64,000 nucleotides of DNA, taken from positions 1 through 64,000 of the forward strand of contig CAMWUI010000009.1 in NCBI GenBank assembly GCA_947177395.1, read 5' to 3'. The notes beneath the pieces are model-generated. The model had not been told where the DNA came from. It saw only the letters and a program-made list of their open reading frames with translations, and did not search any database. Shown here piece by piece: positions 36,844 to 45,535 of the stretch; position 1 is the stretch's first letter; every line of letters begins with the position of its first letter. The position numbers and the translations under genes were made by a program. The DNA comes from an uncultured Paraprevotella sp. GTDB lineage: Bacteria; Bacteroidota; Bacteroidia; Bacteroidales; Bacteroidaceae.

Positions 36844-37653
36844 ATGAGAGTATCGGTAATTACGGTCAATCTAAACGACTTGAAAGGATTGAAAGCCACG
36901 GTCGAATCTGTTATAGGGCAGACATACGTGGATTTTGAATATATAGTTGTAGACGGAGCGTCTACAGACGGGAGCAAAGAGTATATAGCCGGAACGGAAA
37001 GGATAGACCAATGGATGAGCGAGCCGGATACGGGGATATACAATGCCATGAACAAGGCTATAGCCTTGGCACATGGGGATTACTGCATCTTTATGAATGC
37101 CGGAGACACGTTTTATGATAGTAAAGTACTGGAGGAGGTCGTTCCGCAATTGGATGATGCTGACTTCTATGTAGGAGCAACGTTTGTGATGGCGGAAAGT
37201 AAGAATTTCTTAAAGGAAGCTCTTAAAGTTCCCTTGGATTTAAAAACCATGCTTACGTGTATGCCCTGCCATCAATCGACGTTTACCCGCACAGCCTTGT
37301 TGAAGGAAAGATGTTATCGGGAAGATCTTAAGATTATATCTGATTGGGAAATGTTTTTTCATTGCTACTATTTTCATGACGGGAATAGTTATGTGCCAAT
37401 GAAGACGACTGTATCAGTGTTTCATTATAACGGTCTTTCATGGGTGTGCAGGGAGAAGGTATCAGAGGAAGTAAAGCAGGTGGCGCTGGAGGTCTTTCCT
37501 AAAAGGATTGTTCAGCATATTCTTCATAAGGAAGGTTTGGAGAAAAAGATAGAGGTTGCCATGGCCAAATCTCCATTGGCGCGTGATTGGAAACTGATTC
37601 GTAATGCCTTTAAGTATTTGATAAAAGATATTTTCGTCGCTTTAAAACCGTAG
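36844..37653 (+). CDS. Glycosyltransferase family 2 (paralogue of the preceding gene)
   Basis: The 269-residue GT-A enzyme has 'VSVITVNLNDLKGLKATVES', 'YIVVDGASTDGSKEYI', 'EPDTGIYNAMNKAIALAHGD' and 'FMNAGDTF', each aligning with the preceding gene. 'MPCHQSTFTRTALL' (about 139-152) is the acceptor-side block typical of this subgroup. It is 12 bases downstream of its paralogue. Which linkage it makes is unknown. Like its neighbours, it is AT-richer than the flanking housekeeping genes. Confidence 0.92.
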   Translation: MRVSVITVNLNDLKGLKATVESVIGQTYVDFEYIVVDGASTDGSKEYIAGTERIDQWMSEPDTGIYNAMNKAIALAHGDYCIFMNAGDTFYDSKVLEEVVPQLDDADFYVGATFVMAESKNFLKEALKVPLDLKTMLTCMPCHQSTFTRTALLKERCYREDLKIISDWEMFFHCYYFHDGNSYVPMKTTVSVFHYNGLSWVCREKVSEEVKQVALEVFPKRIVQHILHKEGLEKKIEVAMAKSPLARDWKLIRNAFKYLIKDIFVALKP

Positions 37654-37656
37654 GAT

Positions 37657-38670
37657 ATGGATAAACCGTTGTTAAGCATTATCGTACCGGTATATAATAC
37701 CGCGGAATACATCCGGCAATGTTTCGATTCTCTGCGCCATCAGCAATATGAGAATATCGAGGTTCTGTTTGTGGATGATTGTTCCACGGATAATTCGTAT
37801 GAAGTGTGTCGGGAACTTTGTAGTCTTGATGCCCGTTTCCGTACGTTGCAGGCTCCTCGCAACGGGGGAACCGCACAAGCTTGCAATTTTGCTTTGTTGC
37901 AAAGTAAGGGAGAATTGGTCGCTTTTGTGGATAGTGATGATACGGTTCATCCGGAAATGTATTTAGTGTTGTATGAAATCATGTGTCAGACGGGCGCCGA
38001 TATTTCATGTTGCATTATGAATTATGTGTTTGGGGAGGGGGATGAGCGGCCGGCATGTCCTATCCGTGAGGATGTGGAGGTTGCAGATACCCGAGAGGCG
38101 TTATATATGCTTCATCGAAGGGATGGAATCAGTTACTCCCGTTGTGATAAGATTTATAAAAGGTATGTAGTAGATAACCAATCTATACCGGATTACTTTT
38201 TTGAGGATCAAGCTGTGCTTTTGCATTATGTTTCCAAAGCCGAGAAAATAGCCCTGATACGAAGACCTTATTATAATTATTTTCAACGCCAAGGCAGTAA
38301 AAGTCATTGCGGGTTTAATGTGCAACATGAGTATGAGTCTTTCACTATTTATTGTAAAGAGACGGAGTACCTGTCCCGTGAATGGGGCTTCAAGGAATTG
38401 AATACGGTGGTTCGCAAAGGGGTGCATTTCCTGAACCATATCTCGCTGTTGCCGCAGACGGGCGAGGTGGCGGAACTGAAGGAAAAGGTAATGAAAAAGA
38501 TGCACGAATATGATTCTTTGCCGGTCAAGAGCTTGGGGCTGGGATTGTATCTTAAACGCTGCCTCCTGCTGTATCATTATTCGCTTTATAGCGCCGGGTA
38601 CAGACTGTTTATGAAACTGTTCAAGAAAGAGAAATACCGGCGGATAACCGGAGAAATCATTGGTTTGTAG
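37657..38670 (+). CDS. Glycosyltransferase family 2
   Basis: The 337-residue protein has the standard GT2 start 'LSIIVPVYNTAEYIRQCFDS'. 'VLFVDDCSTDNSYEVC' (about 35-50), 'NGGTAQACNFAL' and 'VAFVDSDDTVHPEMY' (about 88-102) follow, the last holding the DXD motif. 'YFFEDQAVLLHYV' (about 180-192) contains the ED-type catalytic region. The C-terminal about 100 residues are helical. It starts three bases after the previous stop, so translation is probably coupled. Confidence 0.93.
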   Translation: MDKPLLSIIVPVYNTAEYIRQCFDSLRHQQYENIEVLFVDDCSTDNSYEVCRELCSLDARFRTLQAPRNGGTAQACNFALLQSKGELVAFVDSDDTVHPEMYLVLYEIMCQTGADISCCIMNYVFGEGDERPACPIREDVEVADTREALYMLHRRDGISYSRCDKIYKRYVVDNQSIPDYFFEDQAVLLHYVSKAEKIALIRRPYYNYFQRQGSKSHCGFNVQHEYESFTIYCKETEYLSREWGFKELNTVVRKGVHFLNHISLLPQTGEVAELKEKVMKKMHEYDSLPVKSLGLGLYLKRCLLLYHYSLYSAGYRLFMKLFKKEKYRRITGEIIGL

Positions 38671-38676
38671 AGCGGG

Positions 38677-39750
38677 ATGGACAAGAAAAGGATATTGATA
38701 GACTTCGGCAGTCTGGGGCACCGGTGCGGTCTGGGGCAGATATGCGAGAGCATGGCGCCTTTGCTTGCCGGATTGCAATTGCCTTGGGCCAGGTTTACAT
38801 TCATGGTGCCGCAGGCGTATGTGGGTGCTTTTGGTGACGGAGTGGATTATTTCGTCAACAGTTCCCGTTTTGTCCGTTTCCCCTTTCTGCTGCCTAAGTT
38901 CGATTTATGGCACGGTACGAGCCAGTTTTCCCGGTTGCCCCGTCATTGTTTTCATGCGTGCAGGAATGTCCTTACGGTGCACGACCTGAACTTCCTGTAT
39001 GATACGGCGGAGCCGGAACGCAGCCGCCAGCTGGCCAAACTGCAAAAGCGGAAGATAAACCGGGCGGATTGCATTACGGTCATCTCCGACTTTACCCGCC
39101 GGGAGGTGATGCGTCATCTGGATGTTGGAACAAAGCCGGTGCGGCTGATTCCGGATGCGGTGGAGGATATTACGGGGCATGAACAGGTGCGTCCGGATTT
39201 CATCCAGTCGGCCAATCGTCCTTTCTTTTTCTTCATCGGGCAGATTCGTGACAAGAAGAACGTACATGTATTGGTGCCGATGATGAAGCACTTTCCGGAA
39301 TACGACCTTTATCTGTGCGGAGAGAATCATTTCCCTTATGCCGAAACGGTGCGCGAGTTGATTCGGGAGACGGGAGTGAAGAATGTCTTTCTGCCCGGAA
39401 CAGTGTCGGTGGAAGAGAAAGTCTATCTGTACCGCCATTGTGCTGCGTTTCTTTTCCCGAGCCTGCTGGAAGGATTCGGCCTTCCTGTGTTGGAAGCCAT
39501 GCAGTTTGGAAAGCCTGTATTCGCTTCGTCGTGTTCCAGTTTGCCGGAGGTGTGCGGAGGGCATGCCGTCCTGTGGCAGGATTTCGATGCGGAGCGTATG
39601 GCAACGTCTCTCCGTGAGGGCCTGTCTGTCTTTTCTGGCAGACAAGCGGAGGCGGAAAAGGCTTATGCGGCCGGTTTCGGTTATGACATATATGTAAAGA
39701 GGTATGTCGATTTGTATCACGAAGTATTGTTTCCCCAATTAAATGTTTGA
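38677..39750 (+). CDS. Glycosyltransferase family 4-like
   Basis: The 357-residue GT-B enzyme has 'LWHGTSQFSRLPRH' and 'VLTVHDLNFLYD' in the N-terminal domain. The C-terminal domain contains 'FFFIGQIRDKKNVHVL' (about 184-199), 'VFLPGTVSVEEKVYLYRHC' and the E-x7-E motif in 'FPSLLEGFGLPVLEAMQFGK' (about 263-282). That is the GT4 nucleotide-sugar site (mannosyl/glucosyl-type). It overlaps the next gene by 8 bases. Confidence 0.92.
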   Translation: MDKKRILIDFGSLGHRCGLGQICESMAPLLAGLQLPWARFTFMVPQAYVGAFGDGVDYFVNSSRFVRFPFLLPKFDLWHGTSQFSRLPRHCFHACRNVLTVHDLNFLYDTAEPERSRQLAKLQKRKINRADCITVISDFTRREVMRHLDVGTKPVRLIPDAVEDITGHEQVRPDFIQSANRPFFFFIGQIRDKKNVHVLVPMMKHFPEYDLYLCGENHFPYAETVRELIRETGVKNVFLPGTVSVEEKVYLYRHCAAFLFPSLLEGFGLPVLEAMQFGKPVFASSCSSLPEVCGGHAVLWQDFDAERMATSLREGLSVFSGRQAEAEKAYAAGFGYDIYVKRYVDLYHEVLFPQLNV

Positions 39751-40570
39751 TAATATGCATCCCGTTGATATAGCAGAGCAGGTGTCCTTGGTCGTCACCA
39801 CGTATAACAGTCCTGCGTTTCTGGAACTGGTGTTGAAAAGTATAAGGAGACAGGTTGTGTTTCCTGCGGAGATAATCATAGCCGATGACGGTTCTGCGGA
39901 TGAGACCCGGCAGTTGATACTGCGTTATCAGGCATTGATGCCCGTGCCTTTGATACATTCGTGGATTCCGGACGAAGGTTTCCGCGTGACCAAGTCGCGC
40001 AACGAGGCGATAGCCCGGGCCAAAGGGGAATATATTGTTCTGATAGACGGCGACATGTTGCTGACCCCGCATTTTATAGCTGATCATGACAGGTTGAAGA
40101 AGACGGGCTATTTTGTAACAGGAAGCCGGGCGCGACTGAACCGGAAAGCTACGGAGGAGCGTTGCCGTACGCAGAACGAGACGATCCGCATCTGGTCGGC
40201 CGGACTGAAACGACGCCTGGTGTTGTTGCGTTTGCCGGGAATGTTCCGCTTGATTAAAGGGCATCAGGATTTGCGGCACGCCCGTAGCTGCCATCTGGCT
40301 TTCTGGCGTGCGGACTTTATCCGTGTGAATGGTTTTGAAGAGGCCTTTGTGGGATGGGGGTATGAGGATTCCGAGTTCGTGCAGCGGCTGTTCAACATCG
40401 GATTGAAGCGTCGGAACGCCAAACTGATGGCGCCGGCCGTCCATCTGTTTCATCCGGAGAAGAGCATGGACAGGGCTGACAAGAACAAGGAACTGCTCCG
40501 TCAGGCAATCGCTTCGGGCAAGAAGCGGGCAGAGAAAGGGGTGGACCAATATATGCGCAAAGAGCAATAA
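39743..40570 (+). CDS. Glycosyltransferase family 2 with GT7-like C-terminal motif
   Basis: The 275-residue protein has 'VSLVVTTYNSPAFLELVLKS' and 'EIIIADDGSADETRQ' (about 44-58). 'SWIPDEGFRVTKSRNEAIAR' follows, then 'VLIDGDMLLTPHFI' (DXD, about 102-115) and, near the end, 'FVGWGYEDSEFVQRL' (about 206-220). The last block is the galactosyltransferase (GT7)-like motif of chondroitin-synthase-type enzymes. It is the last gene of the plus-strand operon and converges on the minus-strand cluster 57 bases away. An ATG at 39755 is an alternative start. Confidence 0.92.
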   Translation: MFDNMHPVDIAEQVSLVVTTYNSPAFLELVLKSIRRQVVFPAEIIIADDGSADETRQLILRYQALMPVPLIHSWIPDEGFRVTKSRNEAIARAKGEYIVLIDGDMLLTPHFIADHDRLKKTGYFVTGSRARLNRKATEERCRTQNETIRIWSAGLKRRLVLLRLPGMFRLIKGHQDLRHARSCHLAFWRADFIRVNGFEEAFVGWGYEDSEFVQRLFNIGLKRRNAKLMAPAVHLFHPEKSMDRADKNKELLRQAIASGKKRAEKGVDQYMRKEQ

Positions 40571-40627
40571 GTAAAAAAGCGTAAAGCATCGTATTGTATG
40601 GATAAACTCGTCGGGACTGAAACGCCG

Positions 40628-41464
40628 TCAGTCTTTTGACTTGTAATCAGGGAAAGTGATGGCCCGGTATTTTCCGGAGTATCGTGCCACCAGTGTCTCG
40701 TAGTCGCAGAGTTTGTCCGTGGTCAGGTTCTTGTTGCGCCAGGGGCGCAATATCTTCTTTTCTTCCGGAAAGAAACATCCGTATGTCTCGTATTCCGAGA
40801 AACACGATGTTTCGTGAGGGTCCAGAATGTTTTTAATGGCCTGTATCCAGTCGCATCCGCAGTGTGCTTCTATGGCGGATTTCAGTTGTTGCAGTTCGGT
40901 GCGGGAGAAAAGCATCTTGTGAGCTACGTATGAAAGCGCGCCTGCCGGTGCGGTTCCGAGCATCTTCCGCATGGTATGATAGTAGGGGGGATGGTACTCC
41001 TTGCTGCGGTAGAATACGGTACGTCCGTCTGCGGCCAGAAACGTGTGAGGACGGATGAGGATATGGTCGGCGTCTATCACGAGAAAATGTTCTGTCCGGC
41101 TGACGGTGCCGCACCATTTGAGCAGTTGCTGGAATATCCAGCCGCTCCGGTTCACTCCGTTTGCGATGTATTTTATGTCTTTGGGACCGAACCCCAATAC
41201 GGTGTCCTCTGCAATGAATTTCAGTTGCTGTTGTCTGCAGAAATCCTGTATGGCGGGATGCGCGGGAGCCACGATGAGAATGTCTCCTATGGGATTGGTC
41301 ATGCAACGGCGCAGGCCTTCCAGACAATAGGGCAGAATCTTCAGGTCCTTGTCGAGTACGGGAATGACAACATCGATTGTCTCGTTTTTCGGTCTGATGT
41401 TGAAGTTGCGGACGAACAACGAGTTGAGGAAATAACAGTATTTTCTTTTCTTGTCGGGATTCAT
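40628..41464 (-). CDS. DUF6492-like putative glycosyltransferase
   Basis: The 278-residue protein contains 'IDVVIPVLDKDLKILPYCLE' (about 29-48), 'DILIVAP', 'FGPKDIKYI' and 'HFLVIDADHILIRPHTF' (DXD, about 130-146). 'EYETYGCFF' occurs near residue 235. The pattern fits DUF6492 family proteins found in polysaccharide loci, a GT-A-like fold. My family assignment is from memory. Its ATG overlaps the upstream fucosyltransferase stop (ATGA); the longer upstream frame is not used. It ends the minus-strand glycan operon. Confidence 0.72.
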   Translation of the reverse strand: MNPDKKRKYCYFLNSLFVRNFNIRPKNETIDVVIPVLDKDLKILPYCLEGLRRCMTNPIGDILIVAPAHPAIQDFCRQQQLKFIAEDTVLGFGPKDIKYIANGVNRSGWIFQQLLKWCGTVSRTEHFLVIDADHILIRPHTFLAADGRTVFYRSKEYHPPYYHTMRKMLGTAPAGALSYVAHKMLFSRTELQQLKSAIEAHCGCDWIQAIKNILDPHETSCFSEYETYGCFFPEEKKILRPWRNKNLTTDKLCDYETLVARYSGKYRAITFPDYKSKD

Positions 41465-42327
41465 AATCTTGTCCAGTGTTTGGGAGTGATGTCGGGTGTG
41501 GGGATGGAGCGGGCCCATACGGCCGGTGCGATGACAATCTTGTCGGGATTCTCGTTCAGCCATCCGCCCCACCAGCTGAAGGAACTGTTGGCTAAAATAT
41601 TGTGTTTACATTTACTCATGAGGAACATGTCCTGCCAACTGTCGGCACCGCTGTTCCAGTCTACCCAGACTGTGTTTTCCGGTAGGGGCAGATGGTCGCG
41701 GGCCCAATCCAGGTCGTCGGAGAATACATAAAAGCGCGGGGTCGGGACATGTTTTTGTATGTGTTTTATGGCTCGGGTATAGTAGTCGACAGTGCAGACG
41801 CCGCCGAACATCTTTACGAAATCGGGATGGAAAAAATCCCCTCTTCTGACATGAATCGATACGGTTTGCCGGTTTGTCATCTGCCGGAGGCAGGCAAGAG
41901 TGGCAGGCGTAAGCATCCGCTCATCAAATGTGAATGCCCGACGCACTTCCCGGGCGGCTCTTTCGAAATATCGTTCGCTTTGCCAGTATCCCACCATGTG
42001 TATGCCGTAGGGAGTATCTGCTTCCGTATATCGGCGGTAGGCATCGTAATCGTATTGAACCCGTTCCTTGATCTTACGGGGGAAGAGCAGATGTTTCAGG
42101 AAAGGCCCGAACACGGGAGTCTGCAACAGGCGGGTGAGCCACATACCTTTGTCGCTATCTTCTATATGGAACAGTTTTTGCAGTTCGTAGCCGCAATGAT
42201 CCCGGTGCTTGAGAATTTTGTTTTTATAGAGGTATACTCGCCGTTGCCCGCTTTTCTTCAGGGCTGTATAAAACGCATACTGGAACATCTGGTTCCCAAG
42301 TCCGCCGGATAGTGTGATTAGCTTCAT
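41461..42327 (-). CDS. Alpha-1,2-fucosyltransferase-like protein (GT11)
   Basis: The 288-residue protein starts 'MKLITLSGGLGNQMFQYAFY', the signature opening of GT11. 'VSIHVRRGDFFHP' (about 160) is the HxRRxD GDP-fucose site, and 'FYVFSDDLDWARDHLP' and 'NSSFSWWGGWLN' (about 262-273) complete the conserved motifs. It transfers fucose from GDP-fucose, usually in alpha-1,2 linkage to galactose, so the glycan made here is probably fucosylated. It lies 10 bases after the GT2 gene upstream. Confidence 0.93.
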   Translation of the reverse strand: MKLITLSGGLGNQMFQYAFYTALKKSGQRRVYLYKNKILKHRDHCGYELQKLFHIEDSDKGMWLTRLLQTPVFGPFLKHLLFPRKIKERVQYDYDAYRRYTEADTPYGIHMVGYWQSERYFERAAREVRRAFTFDERMLTPATLACLRQMTNRQTVSIHVRRGDFFHPDFVKMFGGVCTVDYYTRAIKHIQKHVPTPRFYVFSDDLDWARDHLPLPENTVWVDWNSGADSWQDMFLMSKCKHNILANSSFSWWGGWLNENPDKIVIAPAVWARSIPTPDITPKHWTRL

Positions 42328-42337
42328 AGGGTGCAGG

Positions 42338-43225
42338 TTATTGGACAGAATGGCGCATGGAACGGCTGAGGCTTTCGCCGCGGCACACAATCGGCAACAG
42401 GTGCCACCGGCGTGGAGAAACGCTTAGCTTTATGATGTGAATCAAGCGGTATATCGTCGACTTGATGAGGTTGTGGTGTTTGCGGTAGCAGTACATCTTG
42501 GAAATATACAGTTCCCTGTAAGCCAGGCTCCGGATGTTGCTTGTGCTGGCACCGTGAAGGTGCAGGAAGCGGTATTGCGGATGGACGGTGCTTTTCCATC
42601 CTTTCTGTGCCAGTCGTTTGCAGACATCATATTCTTCGTAGTAGAGAAATATGTTTATGTCGAATCCTCCGATGGCCCGGAACTTGTCTGCGGGGAACAG
42701 CATGAAGCAACCGTTGATTTGCGTGACATGAAACGGCTTTGTATACAATATCCCCTTTCTTTTGGGATAGCGGTGCGGGCAGATATGTTCCAGCAACTTT
42801 TTCCCGAATACTTCGTGCCTGATTCCGGGCGCGTGATTGAAAGAGGGTACCAGCTGTTGCCGGTCGTTGTATTGTTGGGGGGTGATGCAGCCCACTTCCG
42901 GATGCTGTGTCAGGTAGTTGCACAAGGGGGAGACGCTGTCTTCGGGCAGTACGATGTCGCTGTTGAGGAAGCACAGGAACTCTCCTTTGGCAAAGTTCGC
43001 CCCCAGCATATTCCCGGTTCCGAAGCCGGTATTCTGTTTGCTTTCAATGATACGGATGTCCGGAGTGTGGATTCCTTGGCGCAGTGCTTCCAGATCCTCC
43101 TGGGGACTGTGGTTGTCCACCACAAGTATTTCGTATGGCATCTGTGGCGGATGTGCCAGAATCGACTCGATGCATCGCAGGGTCAGGAGGTGGGTATTGT
43201 AGTTAAGTATGATGAATGAAATCAT
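42338..43225 (-). CDS. Glycosyltransferase family 2 (rhamnosyltransferase-like)
   Basis: The 295-residue protein begins 'MISFIILNYNTHLLTLRCIE'. 'EILVVDNHSPQEDLE' (about 32-46), 'NTGFGTGNMLGANFAKGEF' and 'FLNSDIVLP' (DXD-like NSD) follow, then 'INGCFMLFPADKFRAIGGFD' and 'FLYYEEYDVCKRL' (about 199-211). The VVDNxSxD and GxFMLxRxxxxxxGGFDExFFxYxEExD pattern is that of rhamnosyl/galactofuranosyl-type GT2 enzymes. It sits between the GT1/4-like gene and the fucosyltransferase on the same transcript. Confidence 0.92.
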   Translation of the reverse strand: MISFIILNYNTHLLTLRCIESILAHPPQMPYEILVVDNHSPQEDLEALRQGIHTPDIRIIESKQNTGFGTGNMLGANFAKGEFLCFLNSDIVLPEDSVSPLCNYLTQHPEVGCITPQQYNDRQQLVPSFNHAPGIRHEVFGKKLLEHICPHRYPKRKGILYTKPFHVTQINGCFMLFPADKFRAIGGFDINIFLYYEEYDVCKRLAQKGWKSTVHPQYRFLHLHGASTSNIRSLAYRELYISKMYCYRKHHNLIKSTIYRLIHIIKLSVSPRRWHLLPIVCRGESLSRSMRHSVQ

Positions 43226-43233
43226 ATGCGCTA

Positions 43234-44217
43234 TTATATGCTATAGTTGTTTGAACGTAAAATCTCCTTTATCTGCTTCGCACGGGATTCCCACGGGGCG
43301 TATTGCAAGGCTGTTTTGCGGTTTCTGTTAACAAGTTCCTGATAGTCGCCGATGTGTTCCAGAATGTCGGAGAGTTGTTTCCGGGGATTCCGGAAGTCTG
43401 CATCAATAACCGGATTGTAGCCTATGAACTGGATAAGCTCCTTGGGCGCACGGCCGATGATAAGGCATCCGCAGAGCATGGCCTCCCAATATCGTTGGGT
43501 GAGTGTTTCCATACCGCCGCTTTCCACAGGATGGGTGTCGCATGAGGGGAATGATATGACAATGCGGATATCCGGCAGGCTGTTCAGCAGGTCGGTTGCG
43601 GTGTCGAAGGCCAGTTTCTTTAGTTTACCGTTTGCATCATATTCGTTGGCGATGTATGATGTCAGGGTATGGTCTGTTTTCATGGCTATCAGATGGCAGT
43701 GATAGTCCGCTTTCTGCCGTCCCAGTTCATAAACGTCGATACTCCGCTCCTGGAGCGGTGGTCCCATGGTATAGTCATTACAGTCGATGCCTTCGGGTAT
43801 CCAGTATGCTTTTATGTCTTTTACTTCGCGGGAAAGTCTATAAGCGGCTTCACTGCTGGTGAAAAAGCATATCTTGCAGTTCAGGGAGCGAATGGCTTTT
43901 ACCTGCTTGTTCCAAGTGCGTGGCCAGGAATCCCAGAACATAGGGATGACTTCCGTATATAGTGCATACGGCATGGCATCCCGTACGATGTGCCGTCCTC
44001 GGCTACACACGATGACTGCTTTGGCCGGTCGGTGCCACTTCGGCAGATGTATTAAGAGCCCGATAAGAGCCATGAGTTTGCCGAAAATAGACCGACGTAA
44101 CCGTGCATACTCTTCAACTACAGGTATATGTTGCGCCTCACATGCTTCAAAGAATTGATGCATGTAGAATTGGAATTCTTTTGCCTGGCGATGTTTGGCT
44201 TTTATAAAGACCTGCAT
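43234..44217 (-). CDS. Glycosyltransferase, GT-B fold (Glyco_trans_1_2-like)
   Basis: The 327-residue protein has 'KAVIVCSRGRHIVRDAMPYA' (about 67-86) and 'WDSWPRTWNKQ' in the N-terminal domain. The C-terminal domain has 'SGGMETLTQRYWEAMLCGCL' (about 235-254), then 'QLSDILEHIGDYQELVNRNR'. Those are the acidic donor-binding block and C-terminal helices seen in CgeB/Glyco_trans_1_2 proteins. It is the first gene of the minus-strand glycan operon; a -7 box (44288-44295) lies 70 bases upstream. Confidence 0.83.
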   Translation of the reverse strand: MQVFIKAKHRQAKEFQFYMHQFFEACEAQHIPVVEEYARLRRSIFGKLMALIGLLIHLPKWHRPAKAVIVCSRGRHIVRDAMPYALYTEVIPMFWDSWPRTWNKQVKAIRSLNCKICFFTSSEAAYRLSREVKDIKAYWIPEGIDCNDYTMGPPLQERSIDVYELGRQKADYHCHLIAMKTDHTLTSYIANEYDANGKLKKLAFDTATDLLNSLPDIRIVISFPSCDTHPVESGGMETLTQRYWEAMLCGCLIIGRAPKELIQFIGYNPVIDADFRNPRKQLSDILEHIGDYQELVNRNRKTALQYAPWESRAKQIKEILRSNNYSI

Positions 44218-44287
44218 GTGTGGGGTGTTTATATGGTTCTTAGTTGCTTGAACATGTTGTGTTTATACCCAGGACAATGGGTCTCAG

Positions 44288-44295
44288 CAAAGTTA
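44288..44295 (-). promoter_or_regulatory. Likely -7 box of the minus-strand glycan operon
   Basis: The minus strand reads TAACTTTG (TAnnTTTG). The predicted start near 44281 would give a leader of about 64 bases. No clear -33 box is present. Confidence 0.45.
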
Positions 44296-44387
44296 CGGAT
44301 TAATTGTCACTTTTCTAATAAAAAAGGGAATAAAATGAAGAGAGGGAATAGTATTATCTATAAACCGCAAAGCCCTATACTTTTGAC

Positions 44388-45180
44388 TCAGAAGTATAGA
44401 TTCTCTTTCTCCGGTATTTTATTCTCCATTTGGGACGGAATCATATCATAGATACGACGGATATGCAACTTTCTGGCTGCTACTTCTTCGTAACGAGAAG
44501 CATCGATGCCATACAAGATTCTAATGGCTTCCTGGGCCTCTCTGACTTTGACGATATTATGAGTTGTCAGATATTCATTGACTGCATCAGGCATGCCTCC
44601 TACGAGAAGATATCTTTTGAAAAATCCAAGTACCTTGTCATGAATTTCTGGAGCCAAAGATTGTTTCTGTTCAAAGGATTTTCTTAAATGGTCAATTGCA
44701 GCCTTGCCGAAATTATTTGCGATCAGGAACTCTTCAAAATCAAGTTGATACATCTTTTTAAGAATTATACTTCCGATAGGTGCTGAAACAGTTCCTTTCA
44801 AAGCAATGCCCAGAAGGCTTCCACTACTGATAAACCTGTATCGATGTTCTTCTCTCAAAAATTTGAGCATAGTCAGGAATTGCGGATAAAGCTGAATTTC
44901 ATCAATAAAGACTAATGTGTTCTCATATCGATCCAGCTTGGCTCCTGCAACTATACTTAACTTTAGATAAAAGTCTTCTGTCGTATGGACATTCTTAAAG
45001 ATCTTTTCGCCTTCATCATCAGCAACGAAGTTTATCTCAATATAGTTGTCATATAGTTCTGTTCCTACATCTCTGATAATGTAAGATTTGCCAATCTGTC
45101 TCGCTCCTTCAATAAGAAGAATCTTGTCCTCATTGGACCTCAGATGGTCCTCTATATGATCTAATCTTCCTGTACAGCAT
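44388..45180 (-). pseudogene. Broken AAA/DUF4143 ATPase (frameshifted and C-terminally truncated)
   Basis: An ATG at 45180 opens 'MLYRKI', exactly as in the intact relative at 17225-18583. The frame then shifts: the homologous reading ('LDHIEDHLRSNEDKILLIEG', 'ARQIGKSYIIRDVG', 'TLVFIDEIQLYPQFL') continues from about 45167 in the +1 frame, as if one base were lost near 45168. No ATG opens that frame until 44870. The protein ends at 'RRIYDMIPSQMENK' plus nine unrelated residues. The second half, including the DUF4143 nuclease-like core, is missing. Walker A and B are intact. It sits beside the glycan operon and keeps its upstream 33-bp-period repeats. Confidence 0.85.
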
Positions 45181-45186
45181 TGCCTT

Positions 45187-45264
45187 TACACTTTTCCAAA
45201 GAATTTCACCCTGTAAATATACACTTTTCCATTAAAAAACGTCCTGTAATTCTACACTTTTCCA
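45187..45264. repeat. Three direct repeats with 33-bp period upstream of the broken ATPase
   Basis: TACACTTTTCCA occurs at 45187-45198, 45220-45231 and 45253-45264, exactly 33 bases apart. The last 9-10 bases of units 1 and 2 are also similar (CCTGTAAATA, CCTGTAATTC). The core differs from the array at 18633 (TGCGTTTTCC) but shares TTTTCC, the orientation, the copy number and the 33-bp period. The array begins 7 bases upstream of the ATG. Confidence 0.85.
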
Positions 45265-45297
45265 AAAACAAAGTCGTTTGTTGTATGAAGGTGTAAA

Positions 45298-45339
45298 AGA
45301 AAAAACGCCAACTTATCTATTGCAGACAGTTGACGTTTT
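45298..45339 (-). terminator. Rho-independent terminator of the tRNA unit
   Basis: On the minus strand AAAACGTCAACT pairs with AGTTGGCGTTTT (12 pairs, one G-T) around a 14-base loop, and the T-run continues. It lies 8 bases after tRNA-Leu. Confidence 0.85.
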
Positions 45340-45346
45340 AGAGTAG

Positions 45347-45432
45347 TACTCGAAGCGGGACTTGAACCCGCACAGCCATCACTGGCCAAGGGATTTTAAG
45401 TCCCTCGTGTCTACCGATTCCACCATTCGAGC
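45347..45432 (-). tRNA. tRNA-Leu (anticodon TAA)
   Basis: The 86-nt class II tRNA has acceptor stem GCTCGAA/TTCGAGT, anticodon loop CTTAAAA (anticodon TAA), a long variable arm and T loop GGTTCAAGTCC. No CCA is encoded. It lies eight bases after tRNA-Gly and shares its promoter and terminator. Confidence 0.95.
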
Positions 45433-45440
45433 GCCTTGGG

Positions 45441-45513
<73 letters not shown>

Positions 45514-45535
45514 AGAGGATTCGATAAATCTGTGG

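Noticed and set aside
39233-40567. Long minus-strand open frame (444 codons) across two glycosyltransferase genes
   Set aside because: It is antisense to two genes with full glycosyltransferase motifs; its translation is His/Arg/Pro-rich low-complexity sequence without domains, typical of a shadow frame.
44218-45340. Insertion sequence or integrase scar beside the glycan cluster and tRNA genes
   Set aside because: No transposase or integrase fragments, terminal inverted repeats or duplicated tRNA 3' end could be found.
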